Positions 45,952 to 57,280 of a stretch of 64,000 nt of DNA are shown in pieces. The notes under the pieces were generated by a model. It was not told where the DNA came from and ran no database searches. It saw only the letters and a list, made by a program, of their open reading frames with translations. The number at the start of each line of letters is the position of its first letter. Position 1 is the stretch's first letter. Origin of the DNA: Pisolithus tinctorius (Eukaryota; Basidiomycota; Agaricomycetes; Boletales; Pisolithaceae); the NCBI GenBank assembly GCA_024663395.1, contig JANFAH010000022.1:310001-374000 (forward strand), read 5' to 3'. The position numbers were made by a program, and so were the translations under genes.

Positions 45952-46605
45952 TGTGAGGAATCCGCATTCCCTGGACGCATAAGCCCCTATCATTAACCGT
46001 TCCGTGACTACTGTTATGTCCGCTCCCCTCTCGCGTTCACCATTGTTTGCACGCTACCTTCCCGCGCCCTCGCTCCCTCTCGCGCAATGCTATACCCACG
46101 GCCGCTGTGCTCCGGTTGTTGTTTTTCCTCGGACTCCTTCTCTTATCACGGTCTCTATTCCTTTAGTGCTTGTAGTATACCCTCGGCCTCAGTTTGGCCT
46201 GTCTTCTGTGTACACGCTGTTGCGCGGCTTTCCTTTACTGTACCCTGTCTTACTTAGGTTCCGGGTTTGTCCAGACTATAAAGCCCTGTACTTAGGTACA
46301 GAATGATACCTTTTGGCACTTGGAAGGTCACCACGAGTTTCTTTTCCACTTTGTCTACACCGCACATCTCGTATTCTGCCGCGCACAAACTACGTATACC
46401 GCTCGCACCGCTCGCATCGCCAGTACTACTCCGCAGACCACGCCGCGCATGCCACGAAACACTACCGCTACAAAGCGCTGGGTCTCCCCTTCTAGTCCCG
46501 ACAGTCCAGAATCCCTTGGGACGAACAATTCGTTCCCTTCATTTCTTATTGTTGTTATCTAAGCCATCTAGCTCGTGTTATACAGCTACTTGGACTTTTC
46601 CTACA
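45952..46605 (+). repeat. 5' LTR of element D
   Basis: 654 bp with TATAAAG at 46277-46283. The gag-frame reading extends upstream into its last 110 bp. Confidence 0.9.
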
Positions 46606-46607
46606 AC

Positions 46608-46624
46608 TGGAGCCCACCGCGAGG
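46608..46624 (+). promoter_or_regulatory. Candidate primer-binding site of element D
   Basis: TGGAGCCCACCGCGAGG begins 2 nt after the LTR. TGG matches a tRNA 3' CCA end; the remaining bases would pair with an acceptor and T stem. The tRNA was not identified. Confidence 0.4.
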
Positions 46625-47206
46625 GATTCTGCTGTCGCTTCCAGAAGGTCGCTCAGGCGCACCGCCGAACGCACCGAACTCGAAAATTTACACCTGCATT
46701 TTCGCAATCTCAACCTGTCAGAAGACTCCGACATTTTCCGCCCTGTTTCACCCGTAACACCGGATCACGCGCAATTACCCGCTGACATTCCATGGGTACT
46801 ACCCACGATCACCCCCCCTGATATCTCGGCAGACCAGATATCCGTCACGTCGGATCACCTAGATCTCACTGCCCCTGATTTTCCCGGTGGCTTTATCCAC
46901 TCGACTCCCCGAAGGCCCGAAACCCCGCCATCACCTTTAACACCCGTCACATCATCTGATTCATCATCACCGACGCCCTCTTTTTCCCGTCTCTTTGACG
47001 CCTCCGAATCTATACCCAGACTCCCAGCTCCATCCGCCACACTGCCGCGACCACTCACTCGGTCGCAGACCACCCATCAGCCAATTAGTAACCCGCCAAC
47101 ACTTCCGCCTGCTCGCTCGCGCACTATACCAACCGCTTCGCACCCGCAACCAATACCCGTTCCACCCGTTACCAATCCGGCACCGCCACCACAGGCTAAC
47201 CCGCCA

Positions 47207-48250
47207 ATGGCTAATCCTCAGTTTCAGATGCCGCTCCGCGGGACACAAAACTCACCTAAATTTAGCGGAGATTCTCCCGCGCAGCTTCCACGCTACCTCG
47301 AAGACATCGACTTCCTCGGTACTCTCGCTGCTCTTGATGACCGTGGCAAGATCAAAGCCACAATCCACTACGCTGACCTCGGAGAAGCCGAGGTCTGGCA
47401 AATGCTTCCGGAAGCTGCTCCCGCGGCCGACGACTGGGATGCCTTCGTAGTAGCTGTTAAGGGTTTGTACCCTGACTGCGAGGGTGACGACCGCTACTGC
47501 CGTGCAGACTTGCAGTACCTCGTCAAAGAATATCAGTCCAAGCCTATGTGGAACCAGGATGACCTCGGAGAATACCAGCGGAAATTCGCTAAGATTTCTG
47601 CTCTGCTCATTAAAACTAAAAAGCTTGCAGAGACGGAACGGGATTCCATGTTCCTGAATGGCTTCCCGAGGGCCATCGCAGATCGTATTTGTCATCGACT
47701 CTCTATAGTCCGCACCGACCTCCACCCTGACGATCCATACCCACTCGCAGAAGTTGTCAAAGCCGCCAAGTTCCTTCTGACAGGATCTGCTCTTCGTAGC
47801 GCGGTACCGACAATGGGTACCGCGGCCTCACCAGCTGCACCTCCCTCGTCGGCTTACATGCCGCAAGTGCCACCTGCTGGTACTGTTGTTAAACAGGAAT
47901 ACAACTTCCAGACACAGCCTCCGCCGCAGCAACGCAGACCCGGCTGCGGTTTCTGTGCAGACCCCAACCACTGGACAAGGATGTGCGCACTCGTTGAAGT
48001 TTATATCCGTGCCGGTAAGATCACGAGAGGTACAGACAACCGTCTCTATCTGGCGGACGGGAGCCGAATTCCACGTTTCCCTGAATGTAACTCACTGAGA
48101 GAGGCTGTTGACCACGTCATGGCTGACAGAGACCAGGCCAGTGCGCGTGCTATGACTCCTGCCGCTCCGCGCAAGGCACCGCTAACCTCTTCTGCGTTGC
48201 TCATCCCGAAATTGACGTGCAGCTGGAAATCCAGCCTTCTGCCTTCTTAA
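47207..48250 (+). CDS. gag: gag of element D
   Basis: The ATG at 47207 gives MANPQFQMPLRG. The frame is open upstream to 46496 through a Pro/Ser/Thr-rich region (RRSLRRTAERTELENLH, then PVTPDH) without another ATG, so the protein may begin earlier. The gag core (residues about 10-190) includes FSGDSPAQLPRYLEDI and DDLGEYQRKFAKIS. A short Cys/His motif CGFCADPNHWTRMC lies at about 247-260. The last codons are in a different frame from the protease region, which continues in the -1 frame from about 48181 (ANLFCVAHPEIDV); no slippery site is seen, so an indel is likely. Confidence 0.8.
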   Translation: MANPQFQMPLRGTQNSPKFSGDSPAQLPRYLEDIDFLGTLAALDDRGKIKATIHYADLGEAEVWQMLPEAAPAADDWDAFVVAVKGLYPDCEGDDRYCRADLQYLVKEYQSKPMWNQDDLGEYQRKFAKISALLIKTKKLAETERDSMFLNGFPRAIADRICHRLSIVRTDLHPDDPYPLAEVVKAAKFLLTGSALRSAVPTMGTAASPAAPPSSAYMPQVPPAGTVVKQEYNFQTQPPPQQRRPGCGFCADPNHWTRMCALVEVYIRAGKITRGTDNRLYLADGSRIPRFPECNSLREAVDHVMADRDQASARAMTPAAPRKAPLTSSALLIPKLTCSWKSSLLPS

Positions 48251-49455
48251 ACACCGTCCAAGACGCTGATGAACCTGTTGCAGACTTAGCTGACCCTGAC
48301 TTCCAAGCATATGTCGCTCAAGCTTGGGCTACCTACCAAGCGGATAAAGGTAACAAGGGAGCAGTCATTTCCCGCAGAAAGAAAGCCCGCTTCGACGGAG
48401 TTGAAATCACAGCTCGACCCGCGGCACGTCCTGCCAACCCTCCATGAGTCGACCCGCGCGCAGCCACTGTTGAAGAGGAAATCATTTCCCCTGGTGTTCA
48501 AAGTTCGCGTGCCGCTCGCCAGGCATCCGAGCCCTCCACACCTGCACCAACATCTACTGCTAGGAAACCATATGTTCCTCCGACTAATCCGGCTCCAACG
48601 CCCGCGCGCAAGGACCCCGTTCCCGCGGCAATTGTTCCATCGCAGACACCGTACCCAGCAGCTCGCAATCAAAACCAGTACCGTTACTCGTTCCCTCTCG
48701 AAGACGAAGCCGCGCCCAAGCGTATCGTGGAGCGCGTACTCGAAACCAGTGTTGCCATGCCAGTCAAAGAATTATTTGCAGTTGCCCCGGAGTTTCGCAA
48801 ACAGTTCAGAGACATCACCATGGCGAAATGCGTCACCACAAACGAGATTGAGGTAGTTCGTAGCGACAATGAAGAAGGAGTACAAGTGAATGAACTGACC
48901 GGCCGTGATCCTCAAAGAACCGCGCGCAAATACAGAGACCGCGTTATCCGCGGTGACGACGGCTCCATCGTAGCTCACCACACTCTGCCGCTCCGCTGCC
49001 TCGAAGCCAAGGTCCCTGGGACCGACGTCACCATCAACTGCGTACTAGATTCCGGTTCAGAAATCGTCACCATGCCCAGGCGTGTTTGGGAAAAGATCAG
49101 GCTTCCATTGCGCTGCGATCATCTCATGACTATGATGTCTGCTAACATGTCTAAAGACACTACTGTAGGCGTACTAGAGAACCTGAAACTCGACTTCGGC
49201 GCTGGGCCAGTCATGCTCCAGGTTCAAGTAATTGAGCATGCCAACTTCGACATGCTCCTCGGACGTCCGTTCATTTGCCTTATGAGTGCGGTAACAAACG
49301 ACTATCCCGACAGCAGACAGCAGATCACTCTCCGAGACCCGAACGACGGCCACGAGTACACTTTGCCCACGCGCCCGTGGCGCGAGGGCTGTCCGCACTG
49401 CAAGTGTGGCAAGCACTGCCATAGCCACCAAAGTATAGTCGAATGGGGTTTTTGA
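48217..49455 (+). pseudogene. pol: Protease region of element D
   Basis: One frame, open from 48127 to 49455, broken by TGA at 48445-48447. A Pro/Ala linker leads to SFPLEDEAAPKRIVERVLE. Next is VAMPVKELFAVAPEFRKQFRD (about 48754), a conserved block upstream of the protease in these elements. Retropepsin shows CVLDSGSEIVTMP (49039-49077) and LLGRPFICLM. A His/Cys tail CPHCKCGKHCHSH ends the frame. A further stop TAG near 49555 separates it from RT. Sequence 49456-49761 is recognisable linker (SVYQLDPAVRTLVYKPV) with shifts. Confidence 0.75.
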
Positions 49456-49761
49456 ATATCGATGATCCACCAAACGGTCGGGGAGAGCCTACTAAAACGT
49501 CCTGTTTCCTATTTAGCCGCTGTTATCCGTTCCTCAGTCCTACAGTCTCATCATTAGCCTTTACTTCGACGAACTTCTCTTCGCCCGCGGAACATACCCA
49601 CCAGAATACCCTCGCCTGTTTTCGCTTTCCTCTCTTCCACTCAGACAATACTAAACCCCTCTGCTATAGCCGCATTCGGCAGCGTTTATCAACTAGATCC
49701 CGCGGTTCGCACCCTCGTTTACAAGCCGGTTGCCAAGAAGGTTCAGACGGTACCTGCCCCG

Positions 49762-50443
49762 ATGGCGGAAGAATACCGCATCGTGCGCAGCCTGCCTGAC
49801 GACCCGCTCGCTGGTCTCCAACCACTTCCAACCCATCCTCCAGACTTCGCCCCGGGCGTCTGCTTCACTGCCGAACGGGCCACGGAACTCGACCTCGATC
49901 CTGCGGATTGGCTTTGGCCAGAAGAACTTAAACTCGTAACTTGGCTCGTTTCGGTCCATGAGCTCGCATTCGCTTGGGACATTACAGAGCGCGGACACCT
50001 AGACGAACGCTATTTTCCGCCAGTAAAGATTCCTACGATTCCGCACACGCCTTGGGTCCAACGCAATATCCCTATCCCGAATGCGATCCATGCCCAAGTC
50101 ATAGACATGATTAAAGATCGCATCAAGTCCAGCATGTATGAACCTTCTACAGTGGCTTACCGCTCCCACTGGTTCTGCGTAGTAAAGAAAGACGGAAAGT
50201 CTCTTCGCCTTGTGCATGACTTACAGCCCCTGAATGCAGTGACCATCCGCGATGCGTCCGTTCTGCCCTTCGTAGAACACCTCGCAGAATCCTTTGCTGG
50301 ATATGCAGTGTATGCGATGATGGACCTCTACTCCGGGTATGACCAGCGCGCACTTCACGTGGATTCCTGCGACCTCACCACCTTCGGTACCCCCCTCAGA
50401 CCACATCGGCTTACTACTCTGCCACAAGGTCATGCGAATGCGG
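49762..50443 (+). pseudogene. pol: Truncated RT of element D
   Basis: Begins MAEEYRIVRSLPDDP and parallels element A pol (DWLWPEELKLVTWL; FAWDITERGHL; VQRNIPIPNAIHAQVID). The RT N-terminal half has HWFCVVKKDGKSLRLVHDLQ and MMDLYSGYDQ (motif A). It ends at PQGHANA where the solo LTR begins, so the FIDD active site, RNase H and integrase are absent. The 125 bp beyond the solo LTR (52224-52348) do not continue RT. Confidence 0.85.
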
Positions 50444-52223
50444 TGTGAGTCAAAGTGTGGAAAGGCAGTATAAACCAACCAAACCAACACAAAAGACAAA
50501 TATGTGCGAGTGGTGGTTTACCTCCACGGAACCTGGAGGGCAGAGAAACCTAAAGTGGGGAAGACTTCAAGTGGAGGTGCTCCTGGCGCAAGTCGTTGAC
50601 GAGTTATGCAGGAGAAGACGAATGGACAATGATTGGGAAGGGGATGCTGAACAGAGTGAAGGTGTTCAGCCGAAAGTACTTGGGGGTAATGGACTTTTGA
50701 TAGAATATGCTCCTGGCGCAAGTCGATGACGAGTTACGCAGGAGTGAATGGATGACTAAGCAGGTGTGCAATGATATGAATGAAGACAGATAGACTCTTC
50801 CGAATGAGCCTCAACTGTCGACGACAAGATATGCTGAGCTGAGCTGACTTCTTGATTGATTCTTGATTGATTGTGGGTAGCTAAGTACATGGGGGTTTAT
50901 ATACTGAGGGGGGAGCACAGCTTGTGACAAACAAGGCACAAACACTTGGTAAGTAATGAGTAAGGACTGAGTAATCATGATGAGTAAGCGAGAAATGAAA
51001 AGTAAGCAAGCAAAGAAGATTGGTAAGTATTGGCAATGAACGAGTCAAGGATAGTCAAAATATCACAAAATGAGTCAAATAGAATCAGAAACTGAGTAAG
51101 CGCACTGATATCACATTAGGGGGTGGCGATGCAAGTTAGATCTCGGTGGAGACATCTCTAGATCCAAAGACGGCATGACAGATGGACGGTGTTTCCAGAT
51201 AGGGAAGTATTAATTCCAGAATTGAAGGGCATGAGTCAGGTGTCAAAGGGGGCTAGGGCATTGGGGGTCTGTGGGGCAATGAGAGCATACACGATCGCGT
51301 CTCCCACCCTTCCATCCTCTCAGCGAAGTTAACAAAAACTTCATGAACGGGGCTCTGACGGAGGAGGAGGAGAAGGGGGGACGTCTTCTGCTGGATCTTG
51401 CAGTAGGAAGGCAAGATGCATGTCATACTCGTCATGAATGCGATCAGGGAGGCTGGAGGACAGTAGATTATACTGCAGCTGTCGCAATGTGGGAAGAATG
51501 ATGGACGAGACTGGAATAAAGACGGTGCAGGGAGCAGGAAGGAACGATCCATATGCTTCATCAACTGGGGAGACTGAAACGACCACATAAGACCTTTCTA
51601 ACCGAGTGACAGACCTGAGGCGACCAAAGAACGTCCTTCTGGAAGTCGTACTGACAAGGAGAACACGCTGACCAAGCTGCATGGGACGAGACGGAGCTGA
51701 CAATGACGGGATGAACCAGGGGGCTTCAGGACAGAAGCTGGTGGGAATGCCTGGCAGATATACGTAGCCACTGTCTCTGGCAAATGAGACAAGCGAGACG
51801 ATCGACGAAGAGGTGGCCATGATTGATGGACTTAGCGAAATGAGCGTCTGATGGATGGAGTGCTGTAGAAACGTGTAGGGTGCGAGGATCCTCTCCAAAT
51901 TTGGAAGGAAGAATCGTGGGGCTGAGCACTTTAAGCGAGTATGTGAACCGAGTCGATATCTTTGGAAATGGTGGAGATATGACGAAAACCGGAATGCCGT
52001 ACACGGGCGCTAAAAACCTTTAATGCGCGCTTAACTCGCTTCCTCTTTTCTCTTTAGCACTGATGACTCGTTCTTGTGCGAAGGATGACTGTTCACGTCC
52101 AACAGTCTTTCTACGCATGAGGCCTTTAGTCTTCATCTGCATGCACGGGCACTGTGCACAACTCGTCAACGAGTTAGGCAGAGTCAGCTGTAACCATGTC
52201 CACAACACCTTTGGTGTGTGACA
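50444..52223 (-). repeat. Solo LTR of family A
   Basis: A complete reverse-oriented LTR (1780 bp), matching 3852-5690 end to end and flanked by GCGG at 50440-50443 and 52224-52227. No internal region lies with it, so it is a solo LTR left by LTR-LTR recombination. It carries the LTR ORF (51341-51898) and the TATA box (50896-50903). Confidence 0.9.
51341..51898 (-). CDS. LTR-encoded 185-aa ORF, second copy
   Basis: Same length and frame as 4177-4734. Reads MERILAPYTFLQHS at the start and ends PPSPPPPSEPRS. Differences are scattered substitutions such as V/T, V/I and R/C, with no frameshift or stop. The last 80 residues are almost unchanged. Function unknown. Confidence 0.5.
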   Translation of the reverse strand: MERILAPYTFLQHSIHQTLISLSPSIMATSSSIVSLVSFARDSGYVYLPGIPTSFCPEAPWFIPSLSAPSRPMQLGQRVLLVSTTSRRTFFGRLRSVTRLERSYVVVSVSPVDEAYGSFLPAPCTVFIPVSSIILPTLRQLQYNLLSSSLPDRIHDEYDMHLAFLLQDPAEDVPPSPPPPSEPRS

Positions 52224-52348
52224 GCGGAATCATCTGGTGTTCTCGAACCCTCGGCACCACACTGTTGCCATCACCACGTGGCAAGCTATTTATGTCCTCC
52301 GCGCCACGTGGCTGACCGGGGACGGTCAGCATCTAAGTCCCCCGCAGG

Positions 52349-53002
52349 TGTGAGGAATCCGCATTCCCTGGACGCGTAAGCCCCTATCATTAACCGTTCC
52401 GTGACTACTGTTACGTCCGCTCCCCTCTCGCATTCACCATTGTTCGCACGCTACCTTCCCGCGCCCTCGCTCCCTCTCGCGCAATGCTATACCCACGGCC
52501 GCTGTGCTCCGGTTGTTGTTTTTCCTCGGACTCCTTCTCTTATCACGGTCTCTATTCCTTTAGTGCTTGTAGTATACCCTCGGCCTCAGTTTGGCCTGTC
52601 TTCTGTGTACGCGCTGTCGCGCGGCTTTCCTTTACTGTACCCTGTCTTACTTAGGTTCCGGGTTTGTCCGGACTATAAAGCCCTGTACTTAGGTACAGAA
52701 TGATACCTTTTGGCACTCGGAAGGTCACCACGAGTTTCTTTTCCACTTTGTCTACACCGCACATCTCGTATTCCGCCGCGCACGAACTACGTATACTGCT
52801 CGCACCGCTCACATCGCCAGTACTACTCCGCAGACCACGCCGCGCACGCCACGAAACACTACCGCTACAAAGCGCTGGGTCTCCCCTTCTAGTCCCGACA
52901 GTCCAGAATCCCTTGGGACGAACAATTCGTTCCCTTCATTTCTTATTGTTGTTATCTAAGCCATCTAGCTCGTGTTATACAGCTACTTGGACTTTTCCTA
53001 CA
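52349..53002 (+). repeat. 3' LTR of element D
   Basis: 654 bp, TATAAAG at 52674-52680. Thirteen differences from the 5' LTR, all with CG in one copy and TG or CA in the other. It is preceded by GTCCCCCGCAGG rather than a good polypurine tract. Confidence 0.9.
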
Positions 53003-53006
53003 CCGG

Positions 53007-56000
53007 CAATGTCAATTCCGTTTCATTTTATGTTACTCCGTTGGATTCTTCATGTTCGCTGGTGTTAGGACACAACTGGCTCACCCGCTTCAATCTGTCG
53101 ATTGACTGGGTACTGGGCAGTGTGTCATTCGGACCGTCACTACAGGGAATGCCGACACCCCAGGCACCTTCGTCATCTTCCGCTGCGACCTCCACTCCAT
53201 ATCTGACACCCTCTGCTCTGTTTGCAGCTCTGACTGCACCTCCGACAGACTCACCGCGCTCCGCTCTGCTCGTCTCACTCATCAATGCTGCTGCGTATGT
53301 CAGAGCCTGTGCTCTCCCTGGCTCTAGACAGTTCCGCTTACAGCTCTCCGCTGATGATGTGAAGCTTCGTGCGTCCTCCACTTCATCTCCGCCTCCTGAC
53401 CTCTCCTCAGTTCCTTCTGAGTATCACGAGTTTGCCAACGTCTTTAGTAAAGACAAGGCCACTGAACTTCCACCACACCGCTCGTTCAATCTCAAGATCG
53501 ACCTCGAGGAAGGAGCTTCTCTGCCCATTGGTACAATCTACTCTCTTTCTCTGCCAGAGCTTGAAGCTCTACGCACCTTTATTGACGAGCATCTTGGCTA
53601 TGGTTTCATCAAACAGTCCACCTCTGCTCATGGTGCCCCTGTCCTCTTTGTGAAAAAGAAGGACAGTTCACTCCGCCTCTGCGTGGACTATCGAGGACTC
53701 AACAAAATCATGAAAAAAGACCGCTATCTGCTGCCGCTCATCTCCGACCTACTCAACTCTCCAAGCCGCGCTAAAGTCTATACCAAGATCGACCTCCGCC
53801 ATGCCTATCATCTGGTCCACATCGCAGACGGAGATGAATGGAAAATGGCTTTCCACACTCGTTATGGTTCTTACGAGTGGCGGGTAATGCCATTCGGTCT
53901 GACTAATGCACCTGCGGCCTTCCAGCAGTTTGTTAATAGCATCTTTGCGGACATGCTCGATGTCTGCATCGTGGTATACCTCAATGACATCTTAATTTAT
54001 TCGCAGAACATGGAGTTGCACCACAAACATGTAAAAGAGGTACTCCACCGCCTTCGAAAGCATGGTCTTTATGCCAAGCTGGAGAAGTGCGAGTTTCACT
54101 CTGACTCCGTCAAGTACCTCGGTTATGTTCTTTCCCCCTCTGGTCTCACCATGTCCACTGAGAAGGTTCAGGCAGTCCGTGACTGGCCTGAGCCACGGAA
54201 GGTGTGAGACATCCAGTCTTTCCTCAGCTTCACAAATTTCTACAGATGATTCATTAATAACTACTCTGACATCGTCGTTCCGCTCACTCGCCTCACATGA
54301 AAGGGTGCTCCTTGGAACTTTTCCGAGGAGTGCCACTCTGCTTTCCTCTGCCTGAAGGATGCCTTCAGCTCTGCTCCTATTCTCACTCATTGGGTTCCTG
54401 ACACTCCGCTTACAGTTGAAACTGATGCCTCCAACTATGCCATTGCTGGCATTTTGTCGATCACCTGCTCCAACGGTGAACTCTGCCCAGTTGCTTTCTA
54501 CTCTCGCACCATGACCGCACCAGAACTCAACTATGATACCCACGACAAGGAGCTGTTGGCTATCTTCGAGGCCTTCCACCATTGGCAGCATTACTTAGAA
54601 GGCTCCGCCTTACCTGTCAACATGGTGATGGACCACAAAAACCTTGAGTACTTTTCCACCTCTAAGGTTCTCACCCGTTGACAGGCCTGCTGGTCGGAGT
54701 ACCTTTCCCAGTTTAATCTTTCCATCCGCTTCCGACCTGGCCGCTTAGGAGCCAAACCTGACGCACTTACGCGACGTTGGGACGTCTACCAAAAAGGGGG
54801 GGATAGGGACTACACGCAGGTAAATCCTCACAATCTCCGCCCTATGTTTACACAGGAGCAACTCGCGTCATCCCTCCGTACCACTACCCCCATGGCACCT
54901 GTACTCCGCGCCACCATGGTCTTCGATGTTGAGTGCTTGCACTCCGACATCATCTCTGCCCTACCCTCCGACCCTGTCTCTGCCAGCCATCTCCCAACTC
55001 CGACTAAGCCTCGGTGGTCCCTGGACTCCGACGGTCTACTCCGCCTTGACAGTCGTATCTTTGTCCCTGACATTGATGACCTCCGCCTTCGAGTGCTTCA
55101 GTTCAAGCATGATCATCCTCTAGCAGGCCATTTCGGGAAAAACCGCACCCTAGAACTTGTCCGCAGGGACTACGTGTGGCCCAACCTCCGCTCCGACGTG
55201 AAAGAATATGTCAGGTCTTGCACCGCCTGTGGACGGAGCAAAACTCCGTGCCACCGCCCTTATGGTCTACTGAAGCAACTCCCTGTCCCAGAGAGACCTT
55301 GGAACTCCATCTCCATGGACTTCATCAAACACCTCCCCAACTCCGATGGCTACTCCGCCATACTCGTGGTGGTAGACCGCCTCTCAAAGCAAGTGGTGTT
55401 CATCCCCACCCACAATTCCGTCACCTCCGCCGGACTTGCTAAGCTCTTCCTAACCCATGTCTTCTCCAAGCACGGAGTGCCAGCTAATGTCACCTCCAAC
55501 AGAGGTCCTGAGTTCGTCTCACACTTCTTCCACTCTCTAGGAAAAGCCCTTGATATGCACCTTCACTTCACTTCAGGTTACCACCCAGAAGGTGATGGCC
55601 AGACTGAGCAAACGAACCAGACCCTTGAACAGTACCTTCGTGTCTACTGCAACTACCAACAAGACAACTGGGCTGAGCTGTTACCTCTAGCGGAGTTTGC
55701 TTTCAACAACGCACCAAGTGCAACTACTGGAGTTTCTCCTTTCTTCGCTAACAAGGGATACCATGCAAACCTGTCTGTGGTCCCTGACCAAGACTTCACT
55801 TCCCCAAGGGCTCATGACTATGTCATTGAGCTCTCCGCCCTTCATGACTTCCTCCGCTCCGAAATGTCCACCGCTCAACAGTGCTACCAGGGTCCAGCAG
55901 ATGCGAAATGCATACCTCCGCCTGAGTTCAAGGTTGGAGAACAGGCCTACGTCAAAGCCAAGTACTTCTGCTCCACTCGTCCTTCAGAAAAACTCTCTGA

Positions 56001-56400
56001 AAAGTACTTAGGTCCGTTGACTGTCCTGGCCAGGCCAGGTATGCATTCTGTCACCCTTAAGCTCCCTGACTCTATGCGCTCGGTACATCTGGTCTTCCAT
56101 GTCTCACAACTGGAAGCTGCAGTGGCTAACCCTTTCCCAAACTGACAACAACCTCCACCTCTGCCCATGGATGTCGATGGTGACCTTGAGAACGAAGTAT
56201 CAGAGATACTCAACTCTAAGGTGGACCGCCGTCGCTGCCATTGTCAACTCTTGTATCTAGTCCGCTGGGCTGGTTACGAGAACACCGACGAAGAGACCTC
56301 TTGGTTGCTTGCAACTGAGCTAGATCACGCTTCCAATATGGTTTCTGCTTTCCATGAATGCTATCCGCACAAACCTGGCCCATACCAACCTCCGCCATAA
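53007..56400 (+). pseudogene. pol: pol of element C (protease end, RT, RNase H, integrase, chromodomain)
   Basis: Continues the protease after element D and stays in one frame to 56400. RT shows CVDYRGLNK, YTKIDLRHAY and VVYLNDILIY at 53974-54000, where the invariant YxDD has become YLND (AAT at 53983). RNase H shows ETDASNY, DKELLAIF, MDHKNLEYF and KPDALTR. The integrase HHCC ends CTACGR (about 55235). DDE residues: SMDFIKHL is intact, VTSNRGPEF has Asn (AAC at 55498) for Asp, GQTEQTN is intact. A chromodomain ends the protein (VSEILNSKVDRR...LYLVRWAGYE). Stops at 54205, 54247, 54298, 54679 and 56143 are all TGA, at sites where relatives have Arg (NFYR-R-FI, LTR-R-Q). Confidence 0.92.
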
Positions 56401-56607
56401 TACTCCACCCACATAAACCTCCTCCATGGGCCAACTCCGCCTCTTACCGAACTACCTTAAGTACTTTAGAATTTTCTCCGCTTATCTGTTTCACTTCTCA
56501 GAGTCACAAACAAAATCACAAGTCTATCTTGTAGTAATACAAAATATACAGACTAAAGACAAAAAAAAAAAAAAAGAAAAAGAAAAAGAAAAAAGAAAAC
56601 AACACTA

Positions 56608-57084
56608 CTCTACTCTTCCATCGCTTGTCCTCCGTCACCCTCCTGTTCTTCTCCGCCTTCCTTCTCTCCTCTGACTTCTTCCTCTTCCTCATTATCCCCC
56701 TCTGCACCTTCGTCCGCTTCCTCGTTCTTGTCCTCCCCCACCTCCGACTGAGGCCTCTTCCATCCTCCGCCTGTGCACTCGAGCTCAGCCATTCTGGCCT
56801 CTCGCGCATCCTCCCTCCTCTCTCTGCCTCCGCTCTGCCTCCTGCCACGCCTCTTCTGCCTTTCGTCACTTGGCCTCCTCTCGTTTGGCCTTGCACTCTG
56901 CCTCGCATTCTTGCTCCTTCTTCTCCGCCTCTTCTCGCCGACATGCCTTCTCTGCTGCCTTCTCGCACTCGGTGTCCGTCGAATCATCTGTAAGGACGAC
57001 TAGGTCGTCGTCGGTGACCTGGGAGTAGTCATGGGAGTGACCGGGAGTGGGCTGGGGGGTTTTGTTCTGACACTGAGAGGACAT
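56608..57084 (-). pseudogene. Antisense ORF upstream of the 3' LTR of element C
   Basis: Reads leftward from MSSQCQNKTPQPTPGHSHD, through DLVVLTDDSTDTECEKAAE, into a long Lys/Glu/Arg-rich predicted coiled coil, then an acidic tail. Frame breaks near 56866 split it. I remember similar proteins annotated in basidiomycete genomes, so it may be an accessory antisense gene of this retrotransposon family. The rest of 56401-57280 is non-coding, with an A-rich tract at 56560-56600 and a polypurine G tract before the LTR. Confidence 0.4.
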
Positions 57085-57280
57085 GATGATGGGGGGATGG
57101 GATACAAAGGTTCATTACCCTAACACATGTTTTTTAAGCAGTACTTCGGACTCCGATGGAGCTCCGCCATGGCTAAAGCCATTATCCTCGAGGCATCAAA
57201 ATAATTTCATATGATCAACTCGTGTTGATCTCATCCCATACATGCAGCCTTCAGGGGTTCAGGCCCTAAGGGGGGGGCAC

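Larger units (their letters stand above)
45952..53002 (+). mobile_element. Element D: Ty3/gypsy element with FIDD-type RT clade, internally deleted
   Basis: Equal 654-bp LTRs (45952-46605, 52349-53002; TGTGAGG...CCTACA) flanked by CCGG (45948-45951, 53003-53006). It inserted in C's protease. Gag and protease-region frames are present, but after the first third of RT the element jumps to 125 bp of 3' sequence. RNase H and integrase are missing. A reverse solo LTR of family A sits at the jump. A candidate primer-binding site TGGAGCCCACCGCGAGG lies 2 nt after the 5' LTR. The LTRs differ at 13 sites, all CpG transitions. Confidence 0.9.

Noticed and set aside
46004..46306. Open frames of about 100 codons in both D LTRs
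   Set aside because: Same coordinates in both LTR copies, no ATG context or known motif, and they overlap the TATA region. Treated as chance frames, unlike the longer family-A LTR ORF.
46449..46562. An ATG-started frame (MPRNTTATKRW) in the D 5' LTR as gag start
   Set aside because: The 3' LTR has ACG there, so the ATG is a likely CpG mutation, and the frame stops before gag.
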